Assembly: GCA_028279885.1 (NCBI GenBank)
Contig: JANQMX010000079.1
Coordinates: 62,001 to 126,000, forward strand
Direction of reading: 5' to 3'
DNA: 64,000 bases
DNA from: Rhodovibrionaceae bacterium
GTDB lineage: Bacteria > Pseudomonadota > Alphaproteobacteria > Kiloniellales > DSM-21159
This document shows positions 9,455 to 18,416 of this stretch, piece after piece. The notes beneath the pieces are model-generated. The model ran no database searches and was not told the DNA's origin. It saw nothing but the letters and a program-made list of their open reading frames with translations. The translations under genes and the position numbers were made by a program. Every line of letters begins with the position of its first letter. Within the stretch, counting starts at the first letter, position 1.

Positions 9455-10480
9455 ATGGCGCAACGGTTAGGGCCGGCTCATTTCTTTGCCATCGTCATGC
9501 TTGCTGCTGGTCTGTTGCTGGCAGCCGTGCCGCGCGCCCAAGCAGATCGCCTAGACACTATCCTGGCACGCGGCACGCTGATCTGCGGTCTGGTGGAAAG
9601 CAGGCCAGGCCTCGCCGAGCAGTCTGGGGAGAGTGACGTCTGGCGCGGCTTCGACATCGACGCCTGTGCCGCCTTGGCGGCCGCCATGGTTGGGGATGCC
9701 AAGGCCCTCGAGATCGTCGCGCTCGAGCCCAGCGCAGCCACGTCCGCCTTGGCTGAGGGCCAAGTCGACCTTCTGGTCCGCGCCATTCCGCGAGGTATCA
9801 GGCAACGCTTGCAGGCGGAGCTGCTGTTTACCGGCCAGGGCTTGATGGTCCGCCGCGGCAGCGGCCCGCGCAACCTGGCCGGTCTGGGTGGGCAAGCGGT
9901 CTGCGTCCAGAACGGGGAGACACGGCAGCGCCTTACAGCCTATCTCGCCCGTAGCGAGCCGCCGGCCCAGGTCTTCGGCTTTCCCAGTCTCAAGCAAGCC
10001 ACCCTCAGCTTCATTGGCGGCGCTTGCGCCGCCGTCTCCGGCCCGCGCATCGAACTGGCTTTAGTTAGACGTGAACTGGAACAGACCCCAGGGTCCTTCG
10101 AGCTCATCGGCGAAATGATGGATCTGGCTCCGAGCGGTCCCATCGTGGCGCCCGGAGAGGAGCGCTTCGGTCAGGCTGTGCGTTGGATCGTCTTCGCACT
10201 TCTGGAGGCCGAGCGCCTGGGCGTCACCCGGCGCAGCCTGGCGAACGAGGATGTCGCGCAGCATGACAATCCGGCAGTGGCGCGCCTGCTGGGTGCCGGC
10301 GGGCACCTCGACGCCCTCGGATTGCCGGAAGGCTGGAGCCGACGCGCTATTGCAGCGGTTGGCAACTACAAGGAGGTCTATGATCGCCACCTGGGCGCGC
10401 TCTCGCCTCTGCGCTTGGAGCGCGGGCCGAACGCTCTGCAGGAGGATGGCGGCCTCTTGCTCTTGCCGTCCATGCAGTAA
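9455..10480 (+). CDS. Diverged AapJ-like periplasmic binding protein
   Basis: 341 residues with a signal peptide (about 1-30, ending PRAQA). It is collinear with AapJ over its whole length: LDTILARGTLICGL, GFDIDACAALAAA, VCVQNGETRQRL, VGNYKEVYDRHLG and LRLERGPNALQEDGG all have AapJ counterparts, and the four structural cysteine positions are kept. The AapJ stretch NTTWTFSRDVNLGFEF is replaced by VRAIPRGIRQRLQAEL, so ligand contacts have changed. It is probably co-transcribed with aapP. It could bind another ligand for the same permease, or be a regulatory or decaying duplicate. The frame is open upstream to 9278; ATG 9455 gives the signal peptide. Confidence 0.8.
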   Translation: MAQRLGPAHFFAIVMLAAGLLLAAVPRAQADRLDTILARGTLICGLVESRPGLAEQSGESDVWRGFDIDACAALAAAMVGDAKALEIVALEPSAATSALAEGQVDLLVRAIPRGIRQRLQAELLFTGQGLMVRRGSGPRNLAGLGGQAVCVQNGETRQRLTAYLARSEPPAQVFGFPSLKQATLSFIGGACAAVSGPRIELALVRRELEQTPGSFELIGEMMDLAPSGPIVAPGEERFGQAVRWIVFALLEAERLGVTRRSLANEDVAQHDNPAVARLLGAGGHLDALGLPEGWSRRAIAAVGNYKEVYDRHLGALSPLRLERGPNALQEDGGLLLLPSMQ

Positions 10481-10503
10481 CGGCGCGAAGGAGCGACGGT
10501 CTC

Positions 10504-10650
10504 TTAAGGCGCGTTCTCACCGGTGGCGTCTTCCCGGCGCTTCAGTTCGCGGGCTTGTAGCGACACCCACCAGATACAGGCGACGCCCATGAAAAAGACG
10601 CCTAAGGAAGCCAGGAAGAGGCAGACGAACAAGCCTGGGGGTATGCCCAT
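10504..10650 (-). CDS. Small membrane protein, 48 residues, unknown function
   Basis: The ATG at 10650 is preceded by GGAGG with 5-base spacing, a very strong ribosome-binding site. The product starts MGIPPGLFVCLFLASLGVF, has one hydrophobic stretch (about residues 6-31, continuing FMGVACIWWVSL) and ends in a charged tail QARELKRREDATGENAP. This is the pattern of a single-span inner-membrane peptide with a cytoplasmic tail. It lies on the minus strand, downstream of the GFA gene (45 bases) and convergent with the aap operon. No family is recognised; transcription with the GFA gene is possible. Confidence 0.6.
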   Translation of the reverse strand: MGIPPGLFVCLFLASLGVFFMGVACIWWVSLQARELKRREDATGENAP

Positions 10651-10695
10651 GATGTCCTCCGTTTCGCAACCGCGTCGCACCGGTGCAGAAAGAAC

Positions 10696-11121
10696 CTATT
10701 CGCTTGCCCCGTACATGGCGAAGATCTCGGCGCCGGTCATGTTCTTGGTTTCGTTGGCAAAGCGGTAATAGGACGGCTTCTCGTCGATGAAGACTTGATG
10801 GTCGAAGGTCAGGCCATTCTCGTCATCCAGAAGCCCGGCCGGAAGCATGAACTGTCCGTTCTCCTTCAGGCGATAGAACAGGTGGCTGCCGCATTTGCTG
10901 CAGAAGCCGCGCTCGGCCCAGGCGGACGAGTCGAACACCGAGACGTGCTCCTCGCCTTCGATCGAGACCTCGGTGCCGCAGTCGATGGCTATAAGCGGTC
11001 CGCCGGCCCAGCGCCGGCACATGCTGCAATGGCAAGCGCCCGCACTGGTGCTGGCTTGCTTGACCGTCATGCGCACGGCCCCGCACAGGCAATGCGCTTT
11101 CCGTTCGCTTCCCTCTGACAT
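10696..11121 (-). CDS. GFA family (glutathione-dependent formaldehyde-activating-like) zinc protein
   Basis: 141 residues, the normal size for GFA/CENP-V domain proteins. Zinc ligands are visible: C11 and C13 (HCLCGAV), C30, C32 and C35 (CHCSMC), C74 and C77 (CSKCG). Gfa was proposed to speed the reaction of formaldehyde with glutathione, but most family members have no proven activity. ATG 11121 matches the family start MSEGSERKAHCLCGAV; the frame is open further upstream but lacks similarity there. Confidence 0.85.
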   Translation of the reverse strand: MSEGSERKAHCLCGAVRMTVKQASTSAGACHCSMCRRWAGGPLIAIDCGTEVSIEGEEHVSVFDSSAWAERGFCSKCGSHLFYRLKENGQFMLPAGLLDDENGLTFDHQVFIDEKPSYYRFANETKNMTGAEIFAMYGASE

Positions 11122-11155
11122 CGCTCGCTCCCGTCTGCTTACTGTCGTTGCCCGG

Positions 11156-12187
11156 CTACTTACCCGCCTCAGGCGGCAGCAGGCCGGTGAGGCGCGGATC
11201 GTCGATCTCGATCTCCTTGCGCTCGTAAGGCACGAAGCCGAAGCGCTGGTAGAGCGGCAGGGCGCTCGCATGATCCAGGGTGCAGGTGTTGACCGTCACT
11301 CGCTCGGCGCCGTCGGTCCAGGCGAGATCGATGGCCGAGGCCAAGAGGTATTGCCCAAGGCCGCGACCAATGTAGTCGGGGATAAGGCCGAAGAAAGCCA
11401 AGTCCACGTCGGGTCGGTCGCGCCGGTCGATCTCGACGAAGCCGGCCGGAACGCCCTCGACGTAGAGTACGTAGAGCTCTACGGCCTCGTCGTGCACGAT
11501 GGCCGCCAGCGCCTCGTCGCTCATCGCCCGACGCTCGTACCAGATCCAGGGTTCGCCCACCGTGTTGTAGAGATAGCGGTAGAAGGAGATGGTCGGTTTA
11601 TGGGCGCGTATCAGCGCTGTCGCCATCCCGATCGGCGGGTGGATGTGCGCCAGGCCGGGCCGTTCAAGCATCTCTAGATAAGTGATGGTCACGGCCAGCT
11701 TGCCGGCCTCCTGCCGCCCGGCGTCTTGGTCCTCTGGCGGTGTGCCGCGGTCGATCAGCCAGCGCTGACGCAGGACACAGGGGTTCAGTTCGTAGCCGAT
11801 GGCTTCGTAGAAGCCCAGCGCCTCCAGATTGGTCTGGCGGATCATCAGCTGCACCTTGGGAATGCCATGCTCCTTGAGCCAAGCTTCGCTGGCCTCGACC
11901 AACGCCCGAGCGATGCCCTGCCCACGCGCATCCGGAGCGGTTGCTAGATAGTAGAGCCAGCCGCGGTGCCCGTCGTGGCCGACGCAGATCGAGCCCGCGA
12001 CCTGCGCCTCCTGGAGGGCAACCAGCACTGTGCTGTTGTCCTTTGCGAGGAAGAGGTCCAGGTCGTGGTCCGGATCGTTGTACCAGCGTGTGAGGTCGCA
12101 GTCGTGCCATAGGGCAATGACGGCCTCACGGTGCTCCGGGGCGAAAGAGGCAATCTGCACAGGCATGGTGTTTTGAGGCTGGCTCAC
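11156..12187 (-). CDS. Tandem GNAT N-acetyltransferase (two GNAT domains)
   Basis: 343 residues with two complete GNAT folds. The first (about 8-150) resembles the YpeA-type acetyltransferase with acetyl-CoA loop ATAPDARGQGIARAL. The second (about 165-335) has FFGLIPDYIGRGLGQYL as its acetyl-CoA loop and NTCTLDHASALPLYQRFGF near the end. The start shown is a GTG overlapping the sseA stop in GTGA; an internal ATG at 12166 is an alternative. The overlap suggests translational coupling to sseA. The substrates are unknown. Confidence 0.85.
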   Translation of the reverse strand: MSQPQNTMPVQIASFAPEHREAVIALWHDCDLTRWYNDPDHDLDLFLAKDNSTVLVALQEAQVAGSICVGHDGHRGWLYYLATAPDARGQGIARALVEASEAWLKEHGIPKVQLMIRQTNLEALGFYEAIGYELNPCVLRQRWLIDRGTPPEDQDAGRQEAGKLAVTITYLEMLERPGLAHIHPPIGMATALIRAHKPTISFYRYLYNTVGEPWIWYERRAMSDEALAAIVHDEAVELYVLYVEGVPAGFVEIDRRDRPDVDLAFFGLIPDYIGRGLGQYLLASAIDLAWTDGAERVTVNTCTLDHASALPLYQRFGFVPYERKEIEIDDPRLTGLLPPEAGK

Positions 12188-13038
12188 TCCGAGCCCGTGG
12201 CGATGGGCGTGTCGCCGGGCCGGCCCCAGTCGGCCCAGGAACCGTCATAGAGGGCATGGTCGCGATGGCCGGTCAGCTCGAGCGCCAGGCTGATGATGGC
12301 CGCGGTGACGCCGGAGCCGCAGGTGGTGACCACCGGTTTCGCGTAGTCCACGCCGGCCTCGGTCAGCTTTGCGCGCAGTTGATCGCGGGGCAGCAGGGTG
12401 CCGCTATCCGGGTCGAGCAGGCTGTTGTAGGGCAGGCTGCGGCTGCCGGGGATGTGGCCACCGCGCAGGCCGGGACGCGGCTCCTCGCCTTCGCCGCGGA
12501 AGCGCTCGGCGGCGCGGGCATCGAGCACCAGCTCGCGGCCGTTGGTCAGGTTGCGCTGTATCTGATAGCGGTCGCGCACGACGAGGTCGTTGAGCCGGGC
12601 GGTGAAATGACGCTCGCGGGGCAGGCCGGGATGGTCGTCCAGCGGTCGGCCTTCCGCTTTCCACTTGGGCAGGCCGCCGTCCAGGACCGCTACGTCGCCA
12701 TGACCAAATGCGCGGAAGGTCCACCAGACGCGCGGTGCCGAGAACAGGCCTTGGCGGTCGTAGACAACGATGCGATTGCCGTCGCCCAGGCCCAGCTTGC
12801 GGACACGGCTGGAGAACTTCACCGGGTCCGGCAGCATGTGCGGCAGGTCGGAGCGCTCGTCGGCGATGTCGTCGATGTCGAAGAAGACGGCGCCCGGGAT
12901 GTGCTCCTGGGCAAACTCGGCCTTGGCGTCGCGCGGATCGCCCGGCAGGTAGTAGGTCGCATCGACGACGCGCACGTCGGGTGCCGACAGATGCTTGGCC
13001 AGCCACTCGGTCGATACCAGGCCGCTGTTGTCCTCCAC
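12184..13038 (-). CDS. sseA: 3-mercaptopyruvate/thiosulfate sulfurtransferase
   Basis: 284 residues, two rhodanese domains as in SseA. The active Cys is C240 in CGSGVTA, the loop sequence typical of mercaptopyruvate sulfurtransferases. The enzyme moves sulfur from mercaptopyruvate or thiosulfate to thiols or cyanide. It starts with GTG at 13038, preceded by GGAGG with 7-base spacing, and overlaps the acetyltransferase gene by 4 bases. The neighbouring cysteine synthase fits a role in cysteine/sulfur metabolism. Confidence 0.93.
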   Translation of the reverse strand: MEDNSGLVSTEWLAKHLSAPDVRVVDATYYLPGDPRDAKAEFAQEHIPGAVFFDIDDIADERSDLPHMLPDPVKFSSRVRKLGLGDGNRIVVYDRQGLFSAPRVWWTFRAFGHGDVAVLDGGLPKWKAEGRPLDDHPGLPRERHFTARLNDLVVRDRYQIQRNLTNGRELVLDARAAERFRGEGEEPRPGLRGGHIPGSRSLPYNSLLDPDSGTLLPRDQLRAKLTEAGVDYAKPVVTTCGSGVTAAIISLALELTGHRDHALYDGSWADWGRPGDTPIATGSE

Positions 13039-13138
13039 TGCTCGTCCTCCGCTCTTCTCGGCTCGGGGGTAAACTTGGGGGAAATGCCCGTGGGGGGCAA
13101 GATGGCTCGGACTGGAATAGCCGAAGCGGGCTACGCTG

Positions 13139-13843
13139 TCAGGAGGCGAAGCGCAGGTTGATGCGGCGGTTCTGCCGGCCTTTGCTCTCGATCTTGCCGA
13201 CCTCGATCAGGCCGATCTCGCCCGTCTCCCGAACGTGGGTGCCGCCGCAGGGCTGCAGGTCAATGCCTGCGATGTTCAAGAGGCGCACGCGACCGCCGCC
13301 CATGGGCGGCTTCACCGACATGGTGCGGACCAGCTCCGGCTTGGCGTTGAGTTCCTCGTCCGTGATCCACTGGGGAGTCACCGGGTGGTTCTCGGAGATC
13401 AAGCGGTTGATCTCCTGAGCCAATTGCTCCTTGTCGGGCTTCTCGTCCATGTTGAAGTCGAGCCGCCCCTTGCCGTCGCTGATCTGGCCGCCGGTTACAT
13501 CGCCCTCGACCACGGCACAGAGCAGATGCAGACAGGTGTGCATACGCATCAGGCGGTGGCGTCGCTCCCAATCGATCTCTGCCGTGACCGCATCGCCGAC
13601 CGAAAGCGCTGGCGCGTCAGGGGCAGCGACATGCACCACATCCTCGTGGTCCTGACCCTTGCGGGCATCGACGATCTCGATCTTGGTGCCGTCGGCCAAG
13701 GTCAGGCTGCCGACGTCGCCGGGCTGGCCGCCCCCTTCCGGATAGAACACGGTCCGGTTGAGGCGGATGCCCTGCTCGTCCACGGCGGTCACCTTGGCTT
13801 CGCAGGACGTGAGATAGGGATCGTCGCGGAACAGCAGTTCCAT
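13139..13843 (-). CDS. Alanyl-tRNA editing protein AlaX
   Basis: 234 residues, the size of the medium AlaX-M type. The zinc/editing motifs are present: H102-x3-H106 in MHTCLH and C199-x3-H203 in PCGGTH. AlaX deacylates Ser-tRNA(Ala) or Gly-tRNA(Ala) in trans, correcting AlaRS mistakes. The GGGQPGD segment of the N-terminal barrel is also family-typical. It starts 15 bases after the cysteine synthase stop on the same strand and is probably co-transcribed. Confidence 0.93.
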   Translation of the reverse strand: MELLFRDDPYLTSCEAKVTAVDEQGIRLNRTVFYPEGGGQPGDVGSLTLADGTKIEIVDARKGQDHEDVVHVAAPDAPALSVGDAVTAEIDWERRHRLMRMHTCLHLLCAVVEGDVTGGQISDGKGRLDFNMDEKPDKEQLAQEINRLISENHPVTPQWITDEELNAKPELVRTMSVKPPMGGGRVRLLNIAGIDLQPCGGTHVRETGEIGLIEVGKIESKGRQNRRINLRFAS

Positions 13844-13858
13844 AGACAGGGTGCCTCT

Positions 13859-14863
13859 CTAGCCGTTTAGCCATTCAGGAACCGGCAGGTCCTTGCTGCG
13901 CAGGAACTCCGGGTTGAAGAGCTTGCTTTGGTAGCGCGTACCGTAGTCACAGAGGATGGTGACGATGGTATGGCCGGGCCCGAGCTTCTTGGCTAGCCGC
14001 TTGGCACCAGCCACGTTGATGCCGCTTGAGCCGCCAAGGCAGAAACCCTCTTCCTCCAGCATCTGGAAGCAGAGGGGAATGCCCTCGCTGTCCGGAATCT
14101 GGAAGGGCTCGTCCACTTCCAGGCCTTCCAGGTTGCCGGTGATGCGGCCCTGGCCGATGCCTTCGGTAATAGAGCTGCCTTCGGACTTCAGCTCGCCGGT
14201 GGTGAAATAGCTGTAGAGCGCAGCCCCCATGGGGTCGGCGAGGCCGATAACGACGTCCTTCTTGCGCTCGCGCAGGGCCATGGCCGTACCCGCCAGCGTG
14301 CCGCCGGTGCCGACGGCGCAGATGAAGGCGTCGACCGTGCCGCCAGTCTGCTCCCAGATCTCCGGACCCGTGGTGTCGTAGTGGGCCTGGCGGTTGGCCG
14401 TGTTGTCCCACTGGTTGGCGTAGAGTACGCCGTTTGCCTCGGTCTCAGCCAGGGCTTCGGCGGTGCGCTTTGCCACATGCACGTAGTTGTTCGGGTCGCG
14501 ATAGGGCGCGGCGGGCACCTCTTTCAACTCGGCACCGCAGAGCCGCAGCATGTCCTTCTTTTCCTGGCTCTGGGTTTCCGGGATGACGATCAGAGTGCGG
14601 TAGCCGCGGGCGTCTGCGACCAGCGCCAGGCCAATGCCGGTGTTGCCGGCGGTGCCCTCGACGATCAGCCCGCCGGGCTTCAGCGCCCCGCGCTTCTCGG
14701 CGTCCAAGATGATGTGCTTGGCGGCGCGGTCCTTGACCGACTGGCCGGGATTGAGGAACTCCGCCTTCCCCAGGATGGTGCAGCCGGTTTCTTCGGAGGC
14801 GCGCTTCAGCTTGATCAGCGGCGTCCGGCCCACGGTGTCCATCAAGCCGTCGCGGATGTCCAT
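13859..14863 (-). CDS. cysK: Cysteine synthase A-like PLP enzyme
   Basis: 334 residues. It forms cysteine from O-acetylserine and sulfide. PLP Lys is K44 in PGQSVKDRAA; the substrate loop is EGTAGNTGIG, and the phosphate loop is VGTGGTLAGT. The C-terminus is longer than E. coli CysK, as in the alphaproteobacterial clade with CDYGTRYQSKLFN near the end. An upstream ATG at 14893 exists, but ATG 14863 has AGGAAGG 7 bases before it. The alaX gene follows at 15 bases. Confidence 0.9.
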   Translation of the reverse strand: MDIRDGLMDTVGRTPLIKLKRASEETGCTILGKAEFLNPGQSVKDRAAKHIILDAEKRGALKPGGLIVEGTAGNTGIGLALVADARGYRTLIVIPETQSQEKKDMLRLCGAELKEVPAAPYRDPNNYVHVAKRTAEALAETEANGVLYANQWDNTANRQAHYDTTGPEIWEQTGGTVDAFICAVGTGGTLAGTAMALRERKKDVVIGLADPMGAALYSYFTTGELKSEGSSITEGIGQGRITGNLEGLEVDEPFQIPDSEGIPLCFQMLEEEGFCLGGSSGINVAGAKRLAKKLGPGHTIVTILCDYGTRYQSKLFNPEFLRSKDLPVPEWLNG

Positions 14864-14998
14864 CTTGGGCCTTCCTGTCAGGGATCCTTCCATGCAGGAA
14901 AACCTAGCTATGGGCTTCTTGACCTACAAGAGCCGCAGAGCCGGGTTGCACGCTTGTGAAGCGGCCTAAGACTTATTCCACGGCGTTTGGAAGGTGTA

Positions 14999-15664
14999 TT
15001 AGAGCGGCCTTGCCCACTCCTGGCGCAGGGCCTCATGGTTCAGGCGCAACCACTGCAGCGCAATCAGGGTCATGGCATTGTCGATGCCACCGCTATCCAT
15101 CCGTTGCCAGATCTCTCGGCAGGAATAGACCTTGGCCATGATGTCCTCGTGCTCATGGTCCAGGCCGAACTTGCCGCCGGCGCTGCGGCTGTCGACCTGG
15201 GCGACGAAGAGCGTGACCCGCTCGGTGGAGCCGCCGGGGCTCGGGAAGTAGCCGGCGATCTCTTTCATGCGGCTGGCAGTCAGGCCTGCCTCTTCCTCGA
15301 GCTCGCGGTGGGCCAGCTCCTCGAGCGTCTCGTCCTTGTCGCAGATACCGGCGACGACCTCCAACGGCCAGGCCGGGCCGCCGACCAGGTAGGAGGGAAT
15401 GCGTACCTGGGAGATCAGCACCACCGCGTCGGCCTTGGGGTCGTAGGGCAGGACGCCGGCCACCGGATCCCTCCGCACGATCTCTCGCACCACCTCGCCC
15501 GACCAGCCACCATTGAACAGCCGGTGGCGGAAGGTGCAGCGCCGGACGCGGTAGAAGCCCTCGTACTGAGGCTTCTCTTCCAAGAGCTCGATACCTTCGG
15601 CGCCGAAGCCGGGCAGTTCGTTCGTCTCTTTGCCTGCGTCGTACGACGAACCGTCATGGGCCAT
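14999..15664 (-). CDS. Nudix hydrolase, ADP-ribose pyrophosphatase-like
   Basis: 221 residues. The Nudix box runs from G106 to L128 with REL-E-EE-AGL intact, so Mg-dependent pyrophosphate hydrolysis is expected. The sequence around EVVREIVRRDPVAGVLPYD and the GGSTERVTLFVAQVD segment 15-20 residues after the box are typical of NudF/ADP-ribose pyrophosphatases. It stands alone on the minus strand, divergent from the hydrolase-OsmC gene. Confidence 0.88.
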   Translation of the reverse strand: MAHDGSSYDAGKETNELPGFGAEGIELLEEKPQYEGFYRVRRCTFRHRLFNGGWSGEVVREIVRRDPVAGVLPYDPKADAVVLISQVRIPSYLVGGPAWPLEVVAGICDKDETLEELAHRELEEEAGLTASRMKEIAGYFPSPGGSTERVTLFVAQVDSRSAGGKFGLDHEHEDIMAKVYSCREIWQRMDSGGIDNAMTLIALQWLRLNHEALRQEWARPL

Positions 15665-15826
15665 GACCGGCTTTCCCCTCTTGCTGCTGAGCGACGTTCT
15701 GGCGCTGACATGCCCGCTTGCGCGCAGTGTCTCAAGGGCTTTGCGGTGTGGAATTCCCGCTCTTGGCCATCGCCGCGCGGTTGAGGCAAAGTCCGCGCAA
15801 GGTCACGAGAGAACGGGAGTGCAATC

Positions 15827-17071
15827 ATGGCAGTGCGCGGCGAGAAGATCACCTTTCCCGGCGGTGGCGGTCCCGGCAGCAGCGGTGGCCAGCTTGCCGC
15901 CCGGCTCGACCGGCCGCAGGGGCCTATCCGCGCTTATGCGCTCTTCGCCCACTGCTTCACCTGCACCAAGGACATCTTCGCCGCCGCGCGCATCGCCGAG
16001 GGGCTGACCAGCCACGGCATCGCCGTGCTGCGCTTCGACTTCACGGGCTTGGGCCACAGCGAGGGCGAGTTTGCCAACACCAACTTCTCTTCCAACGTCG
16101 CCGACCTGGTCGCCGCCGCCAGCTACCTGCGGGACAATCACGGCGCGCCCACCATCTTGGTCGGCCATAGCCTAGGCGGGGCGGCGGTGCTGGCCGCCGC
16201 CGGCGACATCCCCGACGCCAAGGCCGTAGCGACCATCGGCGCCCCGGCCGACCCGGCCCACGTGGCCCATCATTTCACCGGCGCGCGGGAGGAGATCGAG
16301 GAGACTGGCGAGGCCGAAGTGCTGCTCGCCGGCCGGCCCTTCCGCATCAAGAAGCAGTTCCTGGAGGATATCGAGGGTCAGCGCTTGGCCGAGCGCGTCG
16401 CGAGCCTACGCAAGGCACTCCTGGTTTTCCACGCGCCGCTCGACCAGACGGTTTCCATCGACAACGCGGGTGCCATCTTCGTGGCCGCCAAGCACCCCAA
16501 GAGCTTCATCTCTCTCGACAAGGCCGACCACCTGCTGAGCCGGCGGGAGGATGCGATCTACGTCGCCGACGTGCTGGCCGCCTGGGCCGGGCGCTTCCTG
16601 GAAGGGCAGACGGTGGCCGCCGCTGAGGGGCCGAAAGCGGAAGAGGGCGAGGTGCTGGTCCGCGAGTCCGGCCTTGGCCGCTTGACGCAGGAGATCGCCG
16701 CCGGCCCACACGCGCTGTTGGCCGATGAGCCGGCCCGCTTGGGCGGCAACAACAGCGGGCCAACGCCCTACGATCTGCTGCTTGCGGGCCTCGGCGCCTG
16801 CACCACCATGACCCTGCGCATGTATGCCGACCGCAAGGGCTGGCCGCTGGAGCGCGCCTCCGTTTCCCTGCACCACGCCAAGATTCACGCCGAGGATTGC
16901 GCCGACTGCGAGACCAAGAGCGGAAAGCTCGACCACATCGACCGCGAGATCACTCTGGAGGGCCCCCTCGACGAAGAGCAACGCGCCAGGCTCCTCGAGA
17001 TCGCCGATAAGTGCCCCGTCCACCGCACCTTGCACAGCGAGGTCAAGATCGACAGCCGGTTGAAAGGGTAG
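15827..17071 (+). CDS. Alpha/beta hydrolase - OsmC fusion protein
   Basis: 414 residues. The first ~260 form an alpha/beta hydrolase with the nucleophile S115 in GHSLGG and a C-terminal His in DHLL. The last ~140 are an OsmC/Ohr-like domain with peroxidatic-type cysteines in [10 protein letters not shown] and DKCPVHRTL. The combination is an established fusion family found in many bacteria and may act on acyl or peroxide substrates; its physiology is not settled. GGGAG precedes ATG 15827. Confidence 0.9.
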   Translation: MAVRGEKITFPGGGGPGSSGGQLAARLDRPQGPIRAYALFAHCFTCTKDIFAAARIAEGLTSHGIAVLRFDFTGLGHSEGEFANTNFSSNVADLVAAASYLRDNHGAPTILVGHSLGGAAVLAAAGDIPDAKAVATIGAPADPAHVAHHFTGAREEIEETGEAEVLLAGRPFRIKKQFLEDIEGQRLAERVASLRKALLVFHAPLDQTVSIDNAGAIFVAAKHPKSFISLDKADHLLSRREDAIYVADVLAAWAGRFLEGQTVAAAEGPKAEEGEVLVRESGLGRLTQEIAAGPHALLADEPARLGGNNSGPTPYDLLLAGLGACTTMTLRMYADRKGWPLERASVSLHHAKIHAEDCADCETKSGKLDHIDREITLEGPLDEEQRARLLEIADKCPVHRTLHSEVKIDSRLKG

Positions 17072-17169
17072 GGGCATGCCGCATGGTCGCTCCGCCATAG
17101 ATGTAGGGCGCCGACCGAGCGGACACGCTAAGCTGAGAGTTGGACCGATCGCAACGGCAGGGAGTCGAG

Positions 17170-18129
17170 ATGAGCTTTTCGGGAAGCATGGCCGCGCCGA
17201 CGGCTGAGAACGCGAGCCACCGACTGAACTTCGTGGATCCGGACACGCCGCCGGATGCCATGGCGGAAGCCTTGCTGGAGTGGGGCTATGTCATCCTGCC
17301 GGAATTGGCGGTGGAGACGGCGCGGCGGACGCACGAAGAGCTGGCCCCCTACATCGACGGTGCTGCCTTCGGCCACGACGACTTCCTGGGGCAGAAGACC
17401 AAGCGGGTCGGCGGCATCCTGCAGAAGTCGCCGTCGGCGCGCGAGTTGGTCATGCACCCTACGGTGATGGCGCTCTGCGAGCGCATCCTGCTGCGCTATG
17501 CCGCGCGCTTTCAGCTCAACTTCTCCGGCGTCATGCATCTGGCACCCGGTGCTGCCGCACAGGCGCTGCATCGGGACGGCAACCTCTATCCCATCAGCCA
17601 TCCGGGCATCGTCACCCTGACCCCGGCCATGTGGGCGCTTTCCGAGTTCTCGGCGGAGAACGGCGGCACTCAGTTGGTGCCGGGCAGCCACCTCTGGCCG
17701 GCGGAGCGGGAGCCGCGGCCGAACGAATTGGTGAATGCGGTGATGCCGCCGGGCTCGGTCCTGGTCTACCTCAGCGGGACCATTCATGGCGGCGGGGAGA
17801 ACCGGGGCAACACGCCACGCACCGGCCTTGCGTTGCAGTACAGCCTGGGCTGGCTGCGGCAGGAGGAGAACCAGTACCTCGCCAACCCGCCGGAGGTGGC
17901 CAAGGACTATCCCGAGGCGCTACGCCGGCTGATCGGCTACGACTACGGCGGGCCCTACCTGGGCTTCTTCCAGGGCGACGACCCGCATCGGGTGTTTGAG
18001 CCAGACTATGACGGCCCGGCCCTGCGCTCGAGCGAGGCGGTGGACGCCGCCGACGCGCGTGTCGAGTTCTTGCAAAGCGCCAACGCGCCGCTGACGGCGG
18101 AGCGCTTCCGGGGAGAGCGGGAGGATTAG
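17170..18129 (+). CDS. Phytanoyl-CoA dioxygenase (PhyH) family oxygenase
   Basis: 319 residues. The Fe(II) facial triad is H134-x-D136 (LHRDGN) and H206 (TIHGGGEN), and R217 in TPRTGL is positioned to bind 2-oxoglutarate. This indicates an active non-haem Fe(II)/2OG hydroxylase, but substrates in this family vary widely. ATG 17170 follows AGGGAGTCGAG; the ATG at 17140 is upstream and less likely. A run of palindromic repeats lies directly downstream. Confidence 0.86.
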   Translation: MSFSGSMAAPTAENASHRLNFVDPDTPPDAMAEALLEWGYVILPELAVETARRTHEELAPYIDGAAFGHDDFLGQKTKRVGGILQKSPSARELVMHPTVMALCERILLRYAARFQLNFSGVMHLAPGAAAQALHRDGNLYPISHPGIVTLTPAMWALSEFSAENGGTQLVPGSHLWPAEREPRPNELVNAVMPPGSVLVYLSGTIHGGGENRGNTPRTGLALQYSLGWLRQEENQYLANPPEVAKDYPEALRRLIGYDYGGPYLGFFQGDDPHRVFEPDYDGPALRSSEAVDAADARVEFLQSANAPLTAERFRGERED

Positions 18130-18162
18130 CGGTAAGCGCCGCTCGTCGCTCGTCCGCTCCGA

Positions 18163-18388
18163 CCGTCATCCCGGCCAAGGGCGAAGCCCGCGAGCCGGGA
18201 TCCATGGAGACGCTCGTGGGGGCTTAGAAATGGACCCCGGATCAAGTCCGGGGTGACAGTTTGTGGTGTTCGGCCGAGGAGCTTTCCACTGCTTTCATCC
18301 TAGGGCGAGACGGCACGTCGAGACCCTAGGATCCATGGTTCAGCCTGCGCAGGCCGATGAATGGATGGTCGGGTCGAGCCCGACCATG
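18163..18388. repeat. Cluster of REP-like palindromic units
   Basis: Three hairpin units lie between two convergent genes: a unit with ATCCCGGC...GCCGGGAT arms (about 18167-18203), CCCCGGA-TCAAG-TCCGGGG (18235-18253), and ATGGTCGGG-TCGAG-CCCGACCAT (18365-18387). They share the GGATCCATGG and TGACAG flanks with the repeat near 44975. They look like dispersed alphaproteobacterial palindromic elements and may also serve as transcription ends. Confidence 0.7.
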
Positions 18389-18416
18389 ACAGCTGGTGAT
18401 TGGTGGCTCTGTCGCC

